DNA of 64,000 nucleotides. Origin: Nocardia puris. Lineage in GTDB: Bacteria > Actinomycetota > Actinomycetes > Mycobacteriales > Mycobacteriaceae. The translations under genes and the position numbers were made by a program. The notes under the pieces were generated by a model. That model was not told where the DNA came from and did not search any database. It saw nothing but the letters and a program-made list of their open reading frames with translations. Below are positions 25,561-34,800 of this stretch, piece after piece; the stretch's first letter is position 1, and each line of letters starts with the position of its first letter. Where the stretch lies: assembly GCF_003315035.1 (NCBI RefSeq), contig NZ_QNRE01000002.1:186001-250000 (forward strand), in the 5' to 3' direction.

Positions 25561-26821
25561 GTTCGGCGACCAGGGCCCGGGCCTGCTCGCGCAGGGCGGG
25601 GCGATATCCGCTGGGATACACGGGATCTGCGGGGGCGTAGGTCTTCAGCACCTCCTTGGCGAGGGTGATCTTGTGGACCTCGGTGGGCCCGTCGGCCAGG
25701 CCCATCACCTCGGCGTAGTTCATCATGTCGACGAACGGCAGGTCGTCGCTGACGCCGATCGCGCCGTGCAGGTGCAGGGCGCGCTGGGCGATGTCGTGCA
25801 TGACCTTGGGCATGGCCACCTTGATGGCGGCGATGTCCTTGCGCACCTTCAGGTAGTCCTGTTCCTTGTCGATGCGCCAGGCGGTGCGCAGGACCAGCAG
25901 CCGGAACTGCTCCATCTCGATCCAGCTGTCGGCGATGCGCTCCTGGGTCATCTGGAGCCCGCCCAGCGGGCCTTTGCGCATCTGACGCGACACCGCGCGC
26001 TCGCACATCATGTCGAATGCCTTGCGCACCAACGCGACCGTGCGCATGGCGTGGTGCACGCGCCCGCCGCCGAGGCGGGTCTGCGCGACGAGGAAGCCCT
26101 GCCCCTCCTCGCCCAGCAGGTGGTCGGCGGGCACCCGGACGTCGGTGAATCGCAGGTGGCCCTCGTGTTCGCTGAACCCGCGCACGTGGAAGTTCTTCAC
26201 GATCTCGAGGCCGGGGGTGCCGGCGGGCACGATGAACATCGACATGCCCTGGTACGGGCTCACTTCGGGGTTCGTCACCACCATGACGATGTGGAAGGCG
26301 GCGAACTGCGCGTTGGAGTTGAACCACTTCTCGCCGTTGATCACCCAGTGGTCGCCGTCGCGGACCGCACGGGTGCGGAACAAGGTGGGATCGGAGCCGC
26401 CCGTGGGTTCGGTCATCACGTAACAGGAGCCGATCTCCCCGGCCAGCAGCGGCGCCAGATACTCGTCCTTCTGTGCCTGCGTGCCGTAATGGGCGAGGAT
26501 CTCGGCGTTACCGGAATCCGGTGCCTGGCAACCGAAGACGGACGGCGCCCAGATCGACGTGCCGAGCACCTCGTTGAGCAGCGCCAGCTTCATCTGCCCG
26601 TAGCCGGGGCCGCCGAGTTCGGGGCCCAGATGGCAGGCCCACAGCCCCTGCTCCTTCACCTTCTCCTTGAGCGGGCGCATCAGCGCCATGGCCTCGGAGT
26701 CGGTGCGGTCGTAGGGATTCGGGTAGAGCAGGTCGAGGGGTTCGACCTCGGTGCGGACGAACTCCGCGGCCCAGTCCAGCTTGGACTGGAACTCCGGGTC
26801 GGTCTCGAAATCCCAAGCCAT
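25532..26821 (-). CDS. Acyl-CoA dehydrogenase (FadE type)
   Basis: A 429-residue enzyme with the full acyl-CoA dehydrogenase fold. The flavin-binding segments 'CYVMTEPTGGSDPTLFRTRAV' and 'WVINGEKWFNSNAQFAAFHIVM', and the substrate-loop region 'TRLGGGRVHHAMRTVAL', are typical of the long-chain/aromatic CoA group with 'LHGAIGVSDDLPF' near the C-terminus. It would oxidise an acyl-CoA to the 2-enoyl-CoA and reduce ETF. ATG 26821 lies 2 bp after the TetR stop at 26824, so the TetR and this gene are one transcription unit. Confidence 0.88.
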   Translation of the reverse strand: MAWDFETDPEFQSKLDWAAEFVRTEVEPLDLLYPNPYDRTDSEAMALMRPLKEKVKEQGLWACHLGPELGGPGYGQMKLALLNEVLGTSIWAPSVFGCQAPDSGNAEILAHYGTQAQKDEYLAPLLAGEIGSCYVMTEPTGGSDPTLFRTRAVRDGDHWVINGEKWFNSNAQFAAFHIVMVVTNPEVSPYQGMSMFIVPAGTPGLEIVKNFHVRGFSEHEGHLRFTDVRVPADHLLGEEGQGFLVAQTRLGGGRVHHAMRTVALVRKAFDMMCERAVSRQMRKGPLGGLQMTQERIADSWIEMEQFRLLVLRTAWRIDKEQDYLKVRKDIAAIKVAMPKVMHDIAQRALHLHGAIGVSDDLPFVDMMNYAEVMGLADGPTEVHKITLAKEVLKTYAPADPVYPSGYRPALREQARALVAERLEHIVGNL

Positions 26822-26823
26822 GG

Positions 26824-27462
26824 TCAGCCTTTCGTCGTGCGGTCGGTCGCGACACCGTCGAGGACGGTGGCGAGGAGGATGTCGGCGATCTCGTCGGGGG
26901 TGCGGCCCCCGTGCGGCCGATACCAGAGGGTCACCGAATTCAGCATGCCGAGCAGGCTGTTGGTGACGACGTGGTCGGCGGTGCGCAGCACGCCCGCCGC
27001 GTGGCCCGCGTCGAGGACGCGCTGCCAGGCGCGCTGCACCCGGTCGCGCAGGTCCTGGAGTTCGGCGGCGCGTTCCCCGGTGAGCGCGCCCACATCGCGC
27101 AGTTGGACAGCCACTTCGCGCCGGTGCCTGATGATGAGGCGCACGTGGCTGCGGATCAGCGCACGCAGCTTGTCGACCGGGTCGCCGGGGCCGTCCGCGA
27201 TGCGCTCGGCGTCATCGAGCACCAGGACCGTGTAGTCGCGCAGGATCTGCCAGAGCAGTTCCTCTTTGGAGCCGATGTGGTAGTAGAGCGCGCCGCGCTG
27301 GACGTCGGCGCGGTCGCCGATCTCGGCGACGCCGGTGCCGTGGAAACCCCGCTCCGCGAACAGTTCCAGGGCCGCGTCGAGGATGCGCGCCCTGGTGTCG
27401 CCCGCACCGGCCGCCGAGCCGGGTGGCCGTCCCCGGCGCCGGACGGGCGCGGGGCCGCTCAC
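26824..27462 (-). CDS. TetR-family regulator of the acyl-CoA dehydrogenase unit
   Basis: A 212-residue TetR regulator. After a basic start ('VRRRGRPPGSAAG') the helix-turn-helix 'RARILDAALELFAERGFHGTGVAEIGDRADVQRGALYYHIGSKEELL' is textbook. The C-terminal domain is helical and includes 'SHVRLIIRHRREVAVQLRDVGAL', as in the fatty-acid or sterol-type TetR regulators. GTG 27462 is chosen because the family begins just before the basic stretch. It precedes the acyl-CoA dehydrogenase gene by 2 bp, so it probably responds to an acyl-CoA or CoA-ester. Confidence 0.82.
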   Translation of the reverse strand: MSGPAPVRRRGRPPGSAAGAGDTRARILDAALELFAERGFHGTGVAEIGDRADVQRGALYYHIGSKEELLWQILRDYTVLVLDDAERIADGPGDPVDKLRALIRSHVRLIIRHRREVAVQLRDVGALTGERAAELQDLRDRVQRAWQRVLDAGHAAGVLRTADHVVTNSLLGMLNSVTLWYRPHGGRTPDEIADILLATVLDGVATDRTTKG

Positions 27463-27628
27463 CGCCGCGCTCCGCTCGGAACGTGCCAGTGTCCAGCGGC
27501 AACGGCTTCTCGGTGATCGCGAACGCGACAGGTGCCGAGAACGCGGGTAGCGCTCGCGGCCCGAGTACGACGAAGTCTGCTTGCCCGGCAACGATGTTCG
27601 AGCGAGCTCGCCGTGTCGTCGAGCGTTC

Positions 27629-27964
27629 TCATCGCGACGCGTCCAGCACGGTCTTGCATACGTTGTCCGCGCGGTCGGCGAACATGCGGTAAGATCGCGC
27701 ACGGTCGGACAGCGGAAGCGTATGGGAGACAACCGCTTCGGGGCGCAGACGGTTCGCCGCGGTGAGGCGCAGCAGGGCGGGCAGCTCGCACTGGATCGAG
27801 CACAGGCCGATGTGGAACTCCAACTCGTTTACCTGCGCCAGGGGCAGATCGCTGCCGCAGACGCCCGCCGCCGTGACGCGCACGATCGCGCCGTCGGGGC
27901 CGGGCAGTGCCGTGCACTCGGCGAACTCGATCTGCCCCGGGCCCGCGTACACCAGCGCTTTCAT
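27629..27964 (-). pseudogene. Zinc-type alcohol dehydrogenase with central deletion
   Basis: The 111-codon frame starts 'MKALVYAGPGQIEFAECTALPGPDGAIVRVTAAGVCGSDL', the N-terminus of a medium-chain zinc alcohol dehydrogenase including the catalytic-zinc Cys in GVCGSDL. It then jumps to the family's C-terminus ('LPALLRLTAANRLRPEAVVSHTLPLSDRARSYRMFADRADNVCKTVL'). A normal member is about 350 residues, so about 230 residues, the second zinc ligands and the NAD(P)-binding Rossmann domain, are gone. The fusion stays in frame, so a protein may be made but cannot be a dehydrogenase. It is 40 bp downstream of the SDR gene and probably once co-transcribed. Confidence 0.75.
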
Positions 27965-28004
27965 CGCCGTCCTTCGCTCGTCGTGTCGTGGCCGCCGGAG
28001 GTGT

Positions 28005-28760
28005 TCACTTCCAGCCGCCGTCCAGCGCCAGTGTCGCACCGGTGCAGAATGCCGACGCGTCGGTGGCGAAATACAGTGCCGCGCCGACGATCTCGTCGGG
28101 CTCGCCGACACGGCCGAGGGCGTTGGCGGAGGTGAGGTGGCTGCACAGCTCCTCGGGCCAGGCCTTGGAGATGTCGGTGGCGAACGCGCCGCACTGGATG
28201 GCGTTGACGCGCACCGACGGCCCGTAGGCCTGCGCCATGCCCGCGGTGAGGGCGTTGAGCCCGGCCTTCGCGGCGGCGTAGGGAATGGCCATCGGCTCGG
28301 GCCGGGCGGCCTCGATGGAGGAGATGTTGAGGATGCTGCCGCCCCCGGCCGCCGCCATCCGGGGCGCGACGAGAGCCGACAGCCGGAACGGCCCCTTGAG
28401 GTTGACGGCGATCACCTTGTCGAACATCGCCTCGCCGACCAGATCCAGGCTCGGGTACAGCAGCGACATTCCCGCGTTGTTGACCAGCACGTCGACCCGC
28501 CCGAATTCGGCGTAGGCCGTCGCCACCAGCTCGTCGCAGCGATCCCAGTCGCTCACATTGCAGGAGACCGGCAGGGCGCGCCTGCCGTAGGTCTCGCGCA
28601 CCTCGCGCGCCAGGGCGGCGCACCCGTCGAACTGCCTGCTCGCGATCACGACGTCGGCGCCCGCCTCCGCGAACGCCAGCACCATCCGCCTGCCGAGGCC
28701 GCGGCTACCGCCTGTGACCAGCGCCACCTTGCCGTCGAGCGTCACCGGGGCTCCCTCCAT
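28005..28760 (-). CDS. SDR-family NAD(P)-dependent oxidoreductase
   Basis: A 251-residue classical short-chain dehydrogenase: cofactor loop TGGSRGLG (about residues 16-23), NNAG, catalytic Ser in 'NISSIEAARPEP' and YAAAK with catalytic Tyr and Lys, and C-terminal 'FCTGATLALDGGW'. It reduces a ketone or oxidises an alcohol, probably on a CoA-ester or steroid given its neighbours. ATG 28760 is used. Upstream, TGTTCCGGTCAGTACA (28768-28783) is an imperfect dyad that could be a TetR-type operator. It is divergent from glcB. Confidence 0.88.
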   Translation of the reverse strand: MEGAPVTLDGKVALVTGGSRGLGRRMVLAFAEAGADVVIASRQFDGCAALAREVRETYGRRALPVSCNVSDWDRCDELVATAYAEFGRVDVLVNNAGMSLLYPSLDLVGEAMFDKVIAVNLKGPFRLSALVAPRMAAAGGGSILNISSIEAARPEPMAIPYAAAKAGLNALTAGMAQAYGPSVRVNAIQCGAFATDISKAWPEELCSHLTSANALGRVGEPDEIVGAALYFATDASAFCTGATLALDGGWK

Positions 28761-29012
28761 AGGGAAATGTTCCGGTCAGTACATTAATTGCGCGGGCGGT
28801 TACGATCAAGGGGTTGTCCGGCCGACCGCCGGCAGCGGGTGACGCGCTGTGCGACCGACCAGGCTTCGCGGGCGCGGCGGAACAGATTCGGCAGCCGAGG
28901 CGTTTGACCCGACGCACTCGACGCGCACGGCCCTCGCGCAGGTGAGGGCTTTACCGGCGGGTAACATATGACCGTCTTTTCCCACCAGGCTTTCTCAGAA
29001 GTGAGGCAGTAG

Positions 29013-31193
29013 ATGACAGAGCGGATTCAGGTCGGCGGGCTCCAGGTGGCCAGCGTTCTCCACGAGTTCGTCGAGAACGAGGCGCTTCCCGGTACCGGCG
29101 TAGATTCCGCCGCGTTCTGGGCCGGTGCCGAGCAGGTGATCAACGATCTGGCTCCGCGCAACCGCGCCTTGCTGGCCGAACGCGACGAGATCCAGGGCAA
29201 GCTCGACGCCTGGCACGCCGAGAACCCCGGCGCGAACTACGACAAGGCCGCCTACAAGAAGTTCCTCACCGATATCGGCTACCTGCGCGAGGAGCCGGCC
29301 GATTTCCAGATCGAGACCCAGAACGTCGACGCCGAGATCGCCTCGACCGCGGGTCCGCAGCTGGTGGTGCCGGTGATGAACGCGCGCTTCGCGATCAACG
29401 CCGCCAACGCGCGCTGGGGGTCGCTCTACGACGCGCTGTACGGCACGGATGCGATTCCGGAGACCGGTGGCGCGGAGAAGGGTTCGGGCTACAACAAGGT
29501 GCGCGGTGACAAGGTCATCGAGTGGGCGCGCAACTTCCTCGACGACGCCGTCACGCTGATCACCGGCTCGCACATCGGCTCCACCTCCTACAAGATCGTC
29601 GACGGTGAGCTCGAGGTCGGCCTGGAGGACGGCACCGAGATCGGCCTGGCCGATCCGGGTCAACTGGTCGGCTACATCGGTGATCCGGCGTCGCCGAGTT
29701 CGGTGCTGCTGAAGCACAACGGCCTGCACATCGAGATCCAGATCGACCCGTCCTCGCCGATCGGCAGCACCGACACCGCCGGTGTGAAGGACGTGGTGCT
29801 GGAGTCCGCGGTCACCACGATCATGGACTTCGAGGACTCGGTCGCCGCCGTCGACGCCGAGGACAAGGTCCTCTGCTACCACAACTGGCTGGGCCTGATG
29901 AAGGGCGACCTGGCCGAAGAGGTGAGCAAGGGCGGCAAGACATTCACCCGCACCATGAACCCGGACCGCGTCTACACCGCGCTGGACGGGTCGGAGCTGG
30001 TGCTGCACGGCCGTTCGCTGCTGTTCGTGCGCAACGTGGGTCACCTGATGACCTCCGACGCCATCCTCGACAAGGACGGCAACGAGGTGCCCGAGGGCAT
30101 TCTCGACGGCCTGATCACCTCGCTGATCGCCAAGCATTCGCTGAACGGTGATACGAAGCTGAAGAACAGCCGCACCGGCTCGGTCTACATCGTGAAGCCG
30201 AAGATGCACGGCCCCGACGAGGTCGCGTTCACCAACGAGCTGTTCGGCCGCGTCGAGGACGTGATCGGCCTGGAGCGCAACACCCTCAAGGTCGGCATCA
30301 TGGACGAGGAGCGCCGCACCACGGTGAACCTGAAGGCGTCCATCGCCGCCGCCAAGGAGCGGGTGGTGTTCATCAACACCGGCTTCCTGGACCGCACGGG
30401 CGATGAGATCCACACCTCCATGGAGGCCGGGCCGATGGTCCGCAAGGCCGATATGAAGGCCCAGCAGTGGATCCTGTCCTACGAGGACTGGAACGTCGAC
30501 ACCGGTCTGGCCGCGGGCCTGCCCGGCAAGGCGCAGATCGGCAAGGGCATGTGGGCCATGCCGGACCTGATGGCCGACATGCTGGTGCAGAAGGTCGGTC
30601 ACCCGAAGGCAGGCGCCAACACCGCGTGGGTGCCCTCGCCGACCGCCGCCACCCTGCACGCCACCCACTACCACCTGGTGGACGTGTTCAAGCGGCAGGC
30701 CGAGATCGCCAAGGGCGGCCGTCGCGCCACCGTCGACCAGATCCTCGAGATCCCGCTGGCCGCGGACCCGAACTGGACCGCCGAGGACAAGCAGCAGGAG
30801 CTGGACAACAACTCGCAGTCCATCCTGGGCTACGTGGTGCGCTGGATCGACCAGGGCGTGGGCTGCTCCAAGGTGCCCGACATCAAGGACGTCGGCCTGA
30901 TGGAGGACCGCGCGACCCTGCGCATCTCCAGCCAGCTCATGGCCAACTGGCTGCGCCACGGCATCGTCACCGCCGACGAGGTGGTGGCCAGCCTGGAGCG
31001 GATGGCGCCCGTGGTGGACCGCCAGAACGCGGGCGACCCGAACTACCGGCCGCTGGCGCCGGACTTCGCGGGCAGCATCGCCTTCCAGGCCGCCAAGGAA
31101 CTCATCCTGGAGGGCACCAAGCAGCCCAACGGCTACACCGAGCCCATCCTGCACCGCCGCCGTCGCGAGGCCAAGGCCCTGACTCGAGTCTGA
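29013..31193 (+). CDS. glcB: Malate synthase G
   Basis: A 726-residue malate synthase of the G class (the A class is about 530). It begins '[31 protein letters not shown]' and contains '[18 protein letters not shown]', '[13 protein letters not shown]', '[15 protein letters not shown]' and '[10 protein letters not shown]', which carry the magnesium and catalytic acids and the arginine that polarises glyoxylate. It condenses glyoxylate with acetyl-CoA to malate in the glyoxylate shunt. ATG 29013 after GAGGCAG. Position matches Rv1837c. A hairpin terminator follows the stop at 31212-31248. Confidence 0.96.
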   Translation: MTERIQVGGLQVASVLHEFVENEALPGTGVDSAAFWAGAEQVINDLAPRNRALLAERDEIQGKLDAWHAENPGANYDKAAYKKFLTDIGYLREEPADFQIETQNVDAEIASTAGPQLVVPVMNARFAINAANARWGSLYDALYGTDAIPETGGAEKGSGYNKVRGDKVIEWARNFLDDAVTLITGSHIGSTSYKIVDGELEVGLEDGTEIGLADPGQLVGYIGDPASPSSVLLKHNGLHIEIQIDPSSPIGSTDTAGVKDVVLESAVTTIMDFEDSVAAVDAEDKVLCYHNWLGLMKGDLAEEVSKGGKTFTRTMNPDRVYTALDGSELVLHGRSLLFVRNVGHLMTSDAILDKDGNEVPEGILDGLITSLIAKHSLNGDTKLKNSRTGSVYIVKPKMHGPDEVAFTNELFGRVEDVIGLERNTLKVGIMDEERRTTVNLKASIAAAKERVVFINTGFLDRTGDEIHTSMEAGPMVRKADMKAQQWILSYEDWNVDTGLAAGLPGKAQIGKGMWAMPDLMADMLVQKVGHPKAGANTAWVPSPTAATLHATHYHLVDVFKRQAEIAKGGRRATVDQILEIPLAADPNWTAEDKQQELDNNSQSILGYVVRWIDQGVGCSKVPDIKDVGLMEDRATLRISSQLMANWLRHGIVTADEVVASLERMAPVVDRQNAGDPNYRPLAPDFAGSIAFQAAKELILEGTKQPNGYTEPILHRRRREAKALTRV

Positions 31194-31211
31194 ATGTACT
31201 GAGCGGCAATC

Positions 31212-31248
31212 GAATCCCCCGGTTGGGCACTGGCCCGCCGGGGGATTC
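31212..31248 (+). terminator. Terminator after glcB
   Basis: Perfect 11-bp stem, 31212-31222 (GAATCCCCCGG) with 31238-31248, 19 bp after the glcB stop, followed by CCCCGTTC rather than a T-tract. Intrinsic terminators of this GC type are usual in actinomycetes. Confidence 0.75.
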
Positions 31249-31267
31249 CCCGTTCTCCCGGCGGGTT

Positions 31268-31639
31268 TCAGGACTGCCGGTAGGGCGAGAGGGGGTCGCG
31301 GCGGCCGCGCGGGCGACCATGGCCCACCGCGAGGTCGCGCCGAGTTCGTCCAAGGTGTTGCGCAGGTGCCTCGCGTACCACGTCGATATCGCGCTCGCGG
31401 TCGAGGATCCAGCTGAGCGCGGCGCGCCCGGCGCCGCCGGGGCTCGAACTCGGCGAGCGCGTCACGGCAGGATGCCGACGCGGCGGTCGGTGCGCGGATC
31501 GGAGGCGACCTCCGCGAGGTCGGCCAGCACCGCGACGGCCTCCGTGACGGTCAGCGTGCGCGCGGGGTTCCGGGCGGCCGCGAGTTCGAGCCTGCGTATG
31601 GCTGAGGTCGTCGACCGCCACTTGGAACCTCGCGTTCAC
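31268..31639 (-). pseudogene. Remnant of an unidentified gene
   Basis: On the minus strand, recognisable coding stretches fall in different frames. From GTG 31639: 'VNARFQVAVDDLS', then with a +1 shift near 31600 'IRRLELAAARNPARTLTVTEAVAVLADLAEVASDPRTDRRVGILP' and a stop near 31462; further on another frame has 'HLRNTLDELGATSRWAMVARAAAATP'. These segments have GC-rich codon third positions and helical hydrophobic patterns typical of real protein, but no frame links them. The family is not recognised. The 694-bp space between glcB and the carboxylase gene holds nothing else besides the terminator. Confidence 0.5.
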
Positions 31640-31887
31640 GCGGGCGTCATACCCCCGAACACACAATGAACACTATTGCGCCGCACGATGTTTCGCCGCG
31701 CTCAATGTATCGGAAGACACACGGCCTACGTCCTTCGTCGCGCTTCCCGGCAGCGACCCGGAAATCGTAGGGTCGAGGTATCGCGGTGGTCGCCCTCTCG
31801 GCGCAGCGACGGCAGTCCCCGCGCGATCGGGCCGGGCCGGACGCGCGCGTTCGTCTCCGGACAGAGATCCGCCCTGGAGGAGTTGCC

Positions 31888-34800
31888 ATGTTCACCCGCA
31901 TCGCGATCGTCAACCGAGGTGAGGCGGCCCGTCGCCTGATCCACGCCGTCCGGGAACTCAACGCGGGCCGCCCCGGCCTGCCCCCGATCCGGACCATCGC
32001 GCTCCACACCGACGGCGAGCGGCACGCCGGATTCGTCCGCGCCGCCGACGAGGCGTACGCGCTGGGGCCCGCGTCGGCCCGCCCGTACCTGGACCACGCC
32101 GTGCTGGAACGGGCGCTGCTGGCGACCGGGGCCGACGCGGCCTGGGCCGGATGGGGTTTCGTCGCCGAGGACCCGGCGTTCGTGGACCTCTGCGACCGGA
32201 TCGGCGTGCGTTTCGTGGGGCCGAGCGGGGCGGCGATGCGCGCGCTCGGCGACAAGATCGGCGCCAAACGGCTGGCTGAACAGGTCGGCGTGCCGGTGGC
32301 GGACTGGAGTCGCGGACCGGTGACCTCGCTCGCGGACGCGGCCGCGCAGGCCGAGCGCATCGGCTACCCGCTGATGCTGAAGGCGGCCGCGGGCGGCGGC
32401 GGGCGCGGCATCCGGATGCTCACCTCGCGGGCGGAGCTCGAGGACGCCTACGATCGCACCCGCGCGGAGGCACTGCGCGCGTTCGGCGACGACTCGGTCT
32501 TCCTGGAACGGTTGATCTCCGGCGCCCGCCACATCGAGGTGCAGGTGATCGCCGACAGCGCGGGCACCGCGTGGGCGCTGGGCGTGCGCGACTGCTCGGT
32601 GCAGCGGCGCAATCAGAAGATCGTCGAGGAGTCGGCCTCGCCCGTGCTCGACGCCGACCAGATCGCGTTGATCAAAGCATCGGCGGAACGGCTGGTCGCG
32701 GCCGTGGGCTACTGCGGCGCCGCCACCGTGGAATTCCTCTACGAGCCGCGTGAGCGGGTGTTCGCGTTCCTCGAGGTGAACACCCGCTTGCAGGTGGAGC
32801 ACCCGGTCACCGAACTCACCACCGGATTCGACCTGGTGAAGGCGCAATTGGCGGTGGCCTCCGGGCTGCCGCTCGGTGACGACCGCCCCGTGGAGCGTGG
32901 CCACGCGATCGAGGTGCGCCTCAATGCCGAGGACGCCGAACGTGACTTCGCGCCCGCACCGGGCCGCATCGCGTTCACCCGCTGGCCGGTGGGACCGGGC
33001 GTGCGCATCGACACCGGGATCGTGGAAGGCGACGAGATCCCGCCGGACTTCGATTCGATGATCGCCAAGGTCATCGCCTACGGCCGCGATCGCGACGAGG
33101 CGCTGGCCCGGCTGCGGCGCGCGGTGGCCGAGACCACGGTGGTGATCGACGGCGGCGTCACCAACAAGAGCCTGCTGCTGTGGCTGCTGGCCGCACCGGA
33201 CGTGATCGACGCGTCCGCCGACACCCGCTGGGTGGACCGGATGGCCGCGGCAGGCCGCGTCACGCCGCCGCAGCGCCCCGGGATCGCGCTGGCCGCCGCC
33301 GCGATCGAGAGCTACGAAGAGGGCGAGCGCGCTCGGCGGATCCGCCTGTGGGAGAACGGGCGCGGCGGTCGGCCGCAGGTGCTCGACGACACCGTCGCGA
33401 CCGCCGAGGTGGAACTGTCGGGGCGGGTGTTCCGCGTCGTGACGGCCCGCGTCGACGCGGACCGCTACCGCATCCGGATCGAGGACGAGACCTTCGACGC
33501 CGCGATCGAGCGGCGCGGCCGGTACCTCGCCACGCTCACCGTGCGCGGCCGCGCCTACGACACCGTCACCGCCGTGCAGGGCACCGTGCACGTGATCGAG
33601 GTGGACGGCGTCGCGCACCGGGTGAGCCGGGCCGAAGGCGGCGCGGTGCGCGCGCCGGCTCCGGCCCTGGTGGTCGCGACCCCGGTGCCGGTGGGTGGCG
33701 AGGTGGCGGCGGGCGACCCGGTGATCGTGCTGGAGAGCATGAAGATGGAGACGGTGCTGCCCGCGCCGTTCGACGGCCGGATCCGCAATCTCGCCGTCTC
33801 CGTGGGCAGCCAGGTCGTCACCGGAACGCTGCTCGCGCAGCTGGACCCGGTGGGGGAGGAGGCCGCGCCGGAAGCGGCCGAGCTCGTGGACCTGAGGCTG
33901 CCGCCCGATGTCGCGGCCGACGTCCCGGACGCGCTGCCCGCCCTGGCCGAACTGCACGCCCTGCTGCTGGGCTACGACTCGATCGAAGGCGCCGACGACG
34001 CGCTCGCCCGTCATCTGCGCGAGCGCGAGCCCGTGGTGGCGGCCCTGGGCGCGCCGCCCGTCGCCGAAGCGGCGCTGCTGGACGCGTTCTGCGATCTGGC
34101 CGACCTGTTCGACCCGGCGCCCGCGCGCGAATCCCATCGCAGCCACCGCGAACAACTGCACGTCTACCTGCACAGCCTCGATGTGCGGCGGGGCGGCCTG
34201 TCCGCGGACTTCGAGGCGGCGCTCACCGCCGCGCTGGCCCACTACGGCGTGCCGGGGACCGAGCGCACACCGGAACTCGAAGCGGCCCTCTACCGAATCG
34301 TCTTAGCGGGCAAGCGGTTCGATCCGCTCGCCAAGGTCGCCGGCGAGCTGGTGAAGAGCTGGCTGGCCGGGCCGCGCCCGGACGAGGACGACGGCATCCG
34401 CGCCACGCTGGAACGACTGAGCCGGGCAACCGAGGTGCGCGACCCCGTCTTGGCGGAGCTGGCGCGCAGCGTCGGATTCCACTGGTTCGTGGCGCCGTCG
34501 GCCGACGCCGCGCAGGCGGCCGCGCTGGCCGGGGTGCCCGCGGAACTGGCCCTGATCGCCGCCGAGACCGCGGGGCCGGACCGCGACCGCCGCCTCGACG
34601 CTCTCGCCGAGCTCGCCGAATCGCTCGACGGTGTGATCGGGGCCCGGCTGCGCGCCGAGGCGGGCGCACTGGACACGCCGCTGCTGGAAGTGTTGTGCCG
34701 CAGGCGTTATCGCGAGCAGCGGCTGCGCGAGGTGCGGACCGTCGCGCGCGCCGGGTTCGTCTTCGCGGCCTGCGACTACGAACTCGAGCTGCGCCCCGAC

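Noticed and set aside
28995..31154. 719-codon minus-strand frame antisense to glcB
   Set aside because: It mirrors the malate synthase gene; the translation is His/Val/Gly/Leu-rich with no recognisable family. Open only because stop codons are rare at this GC content.
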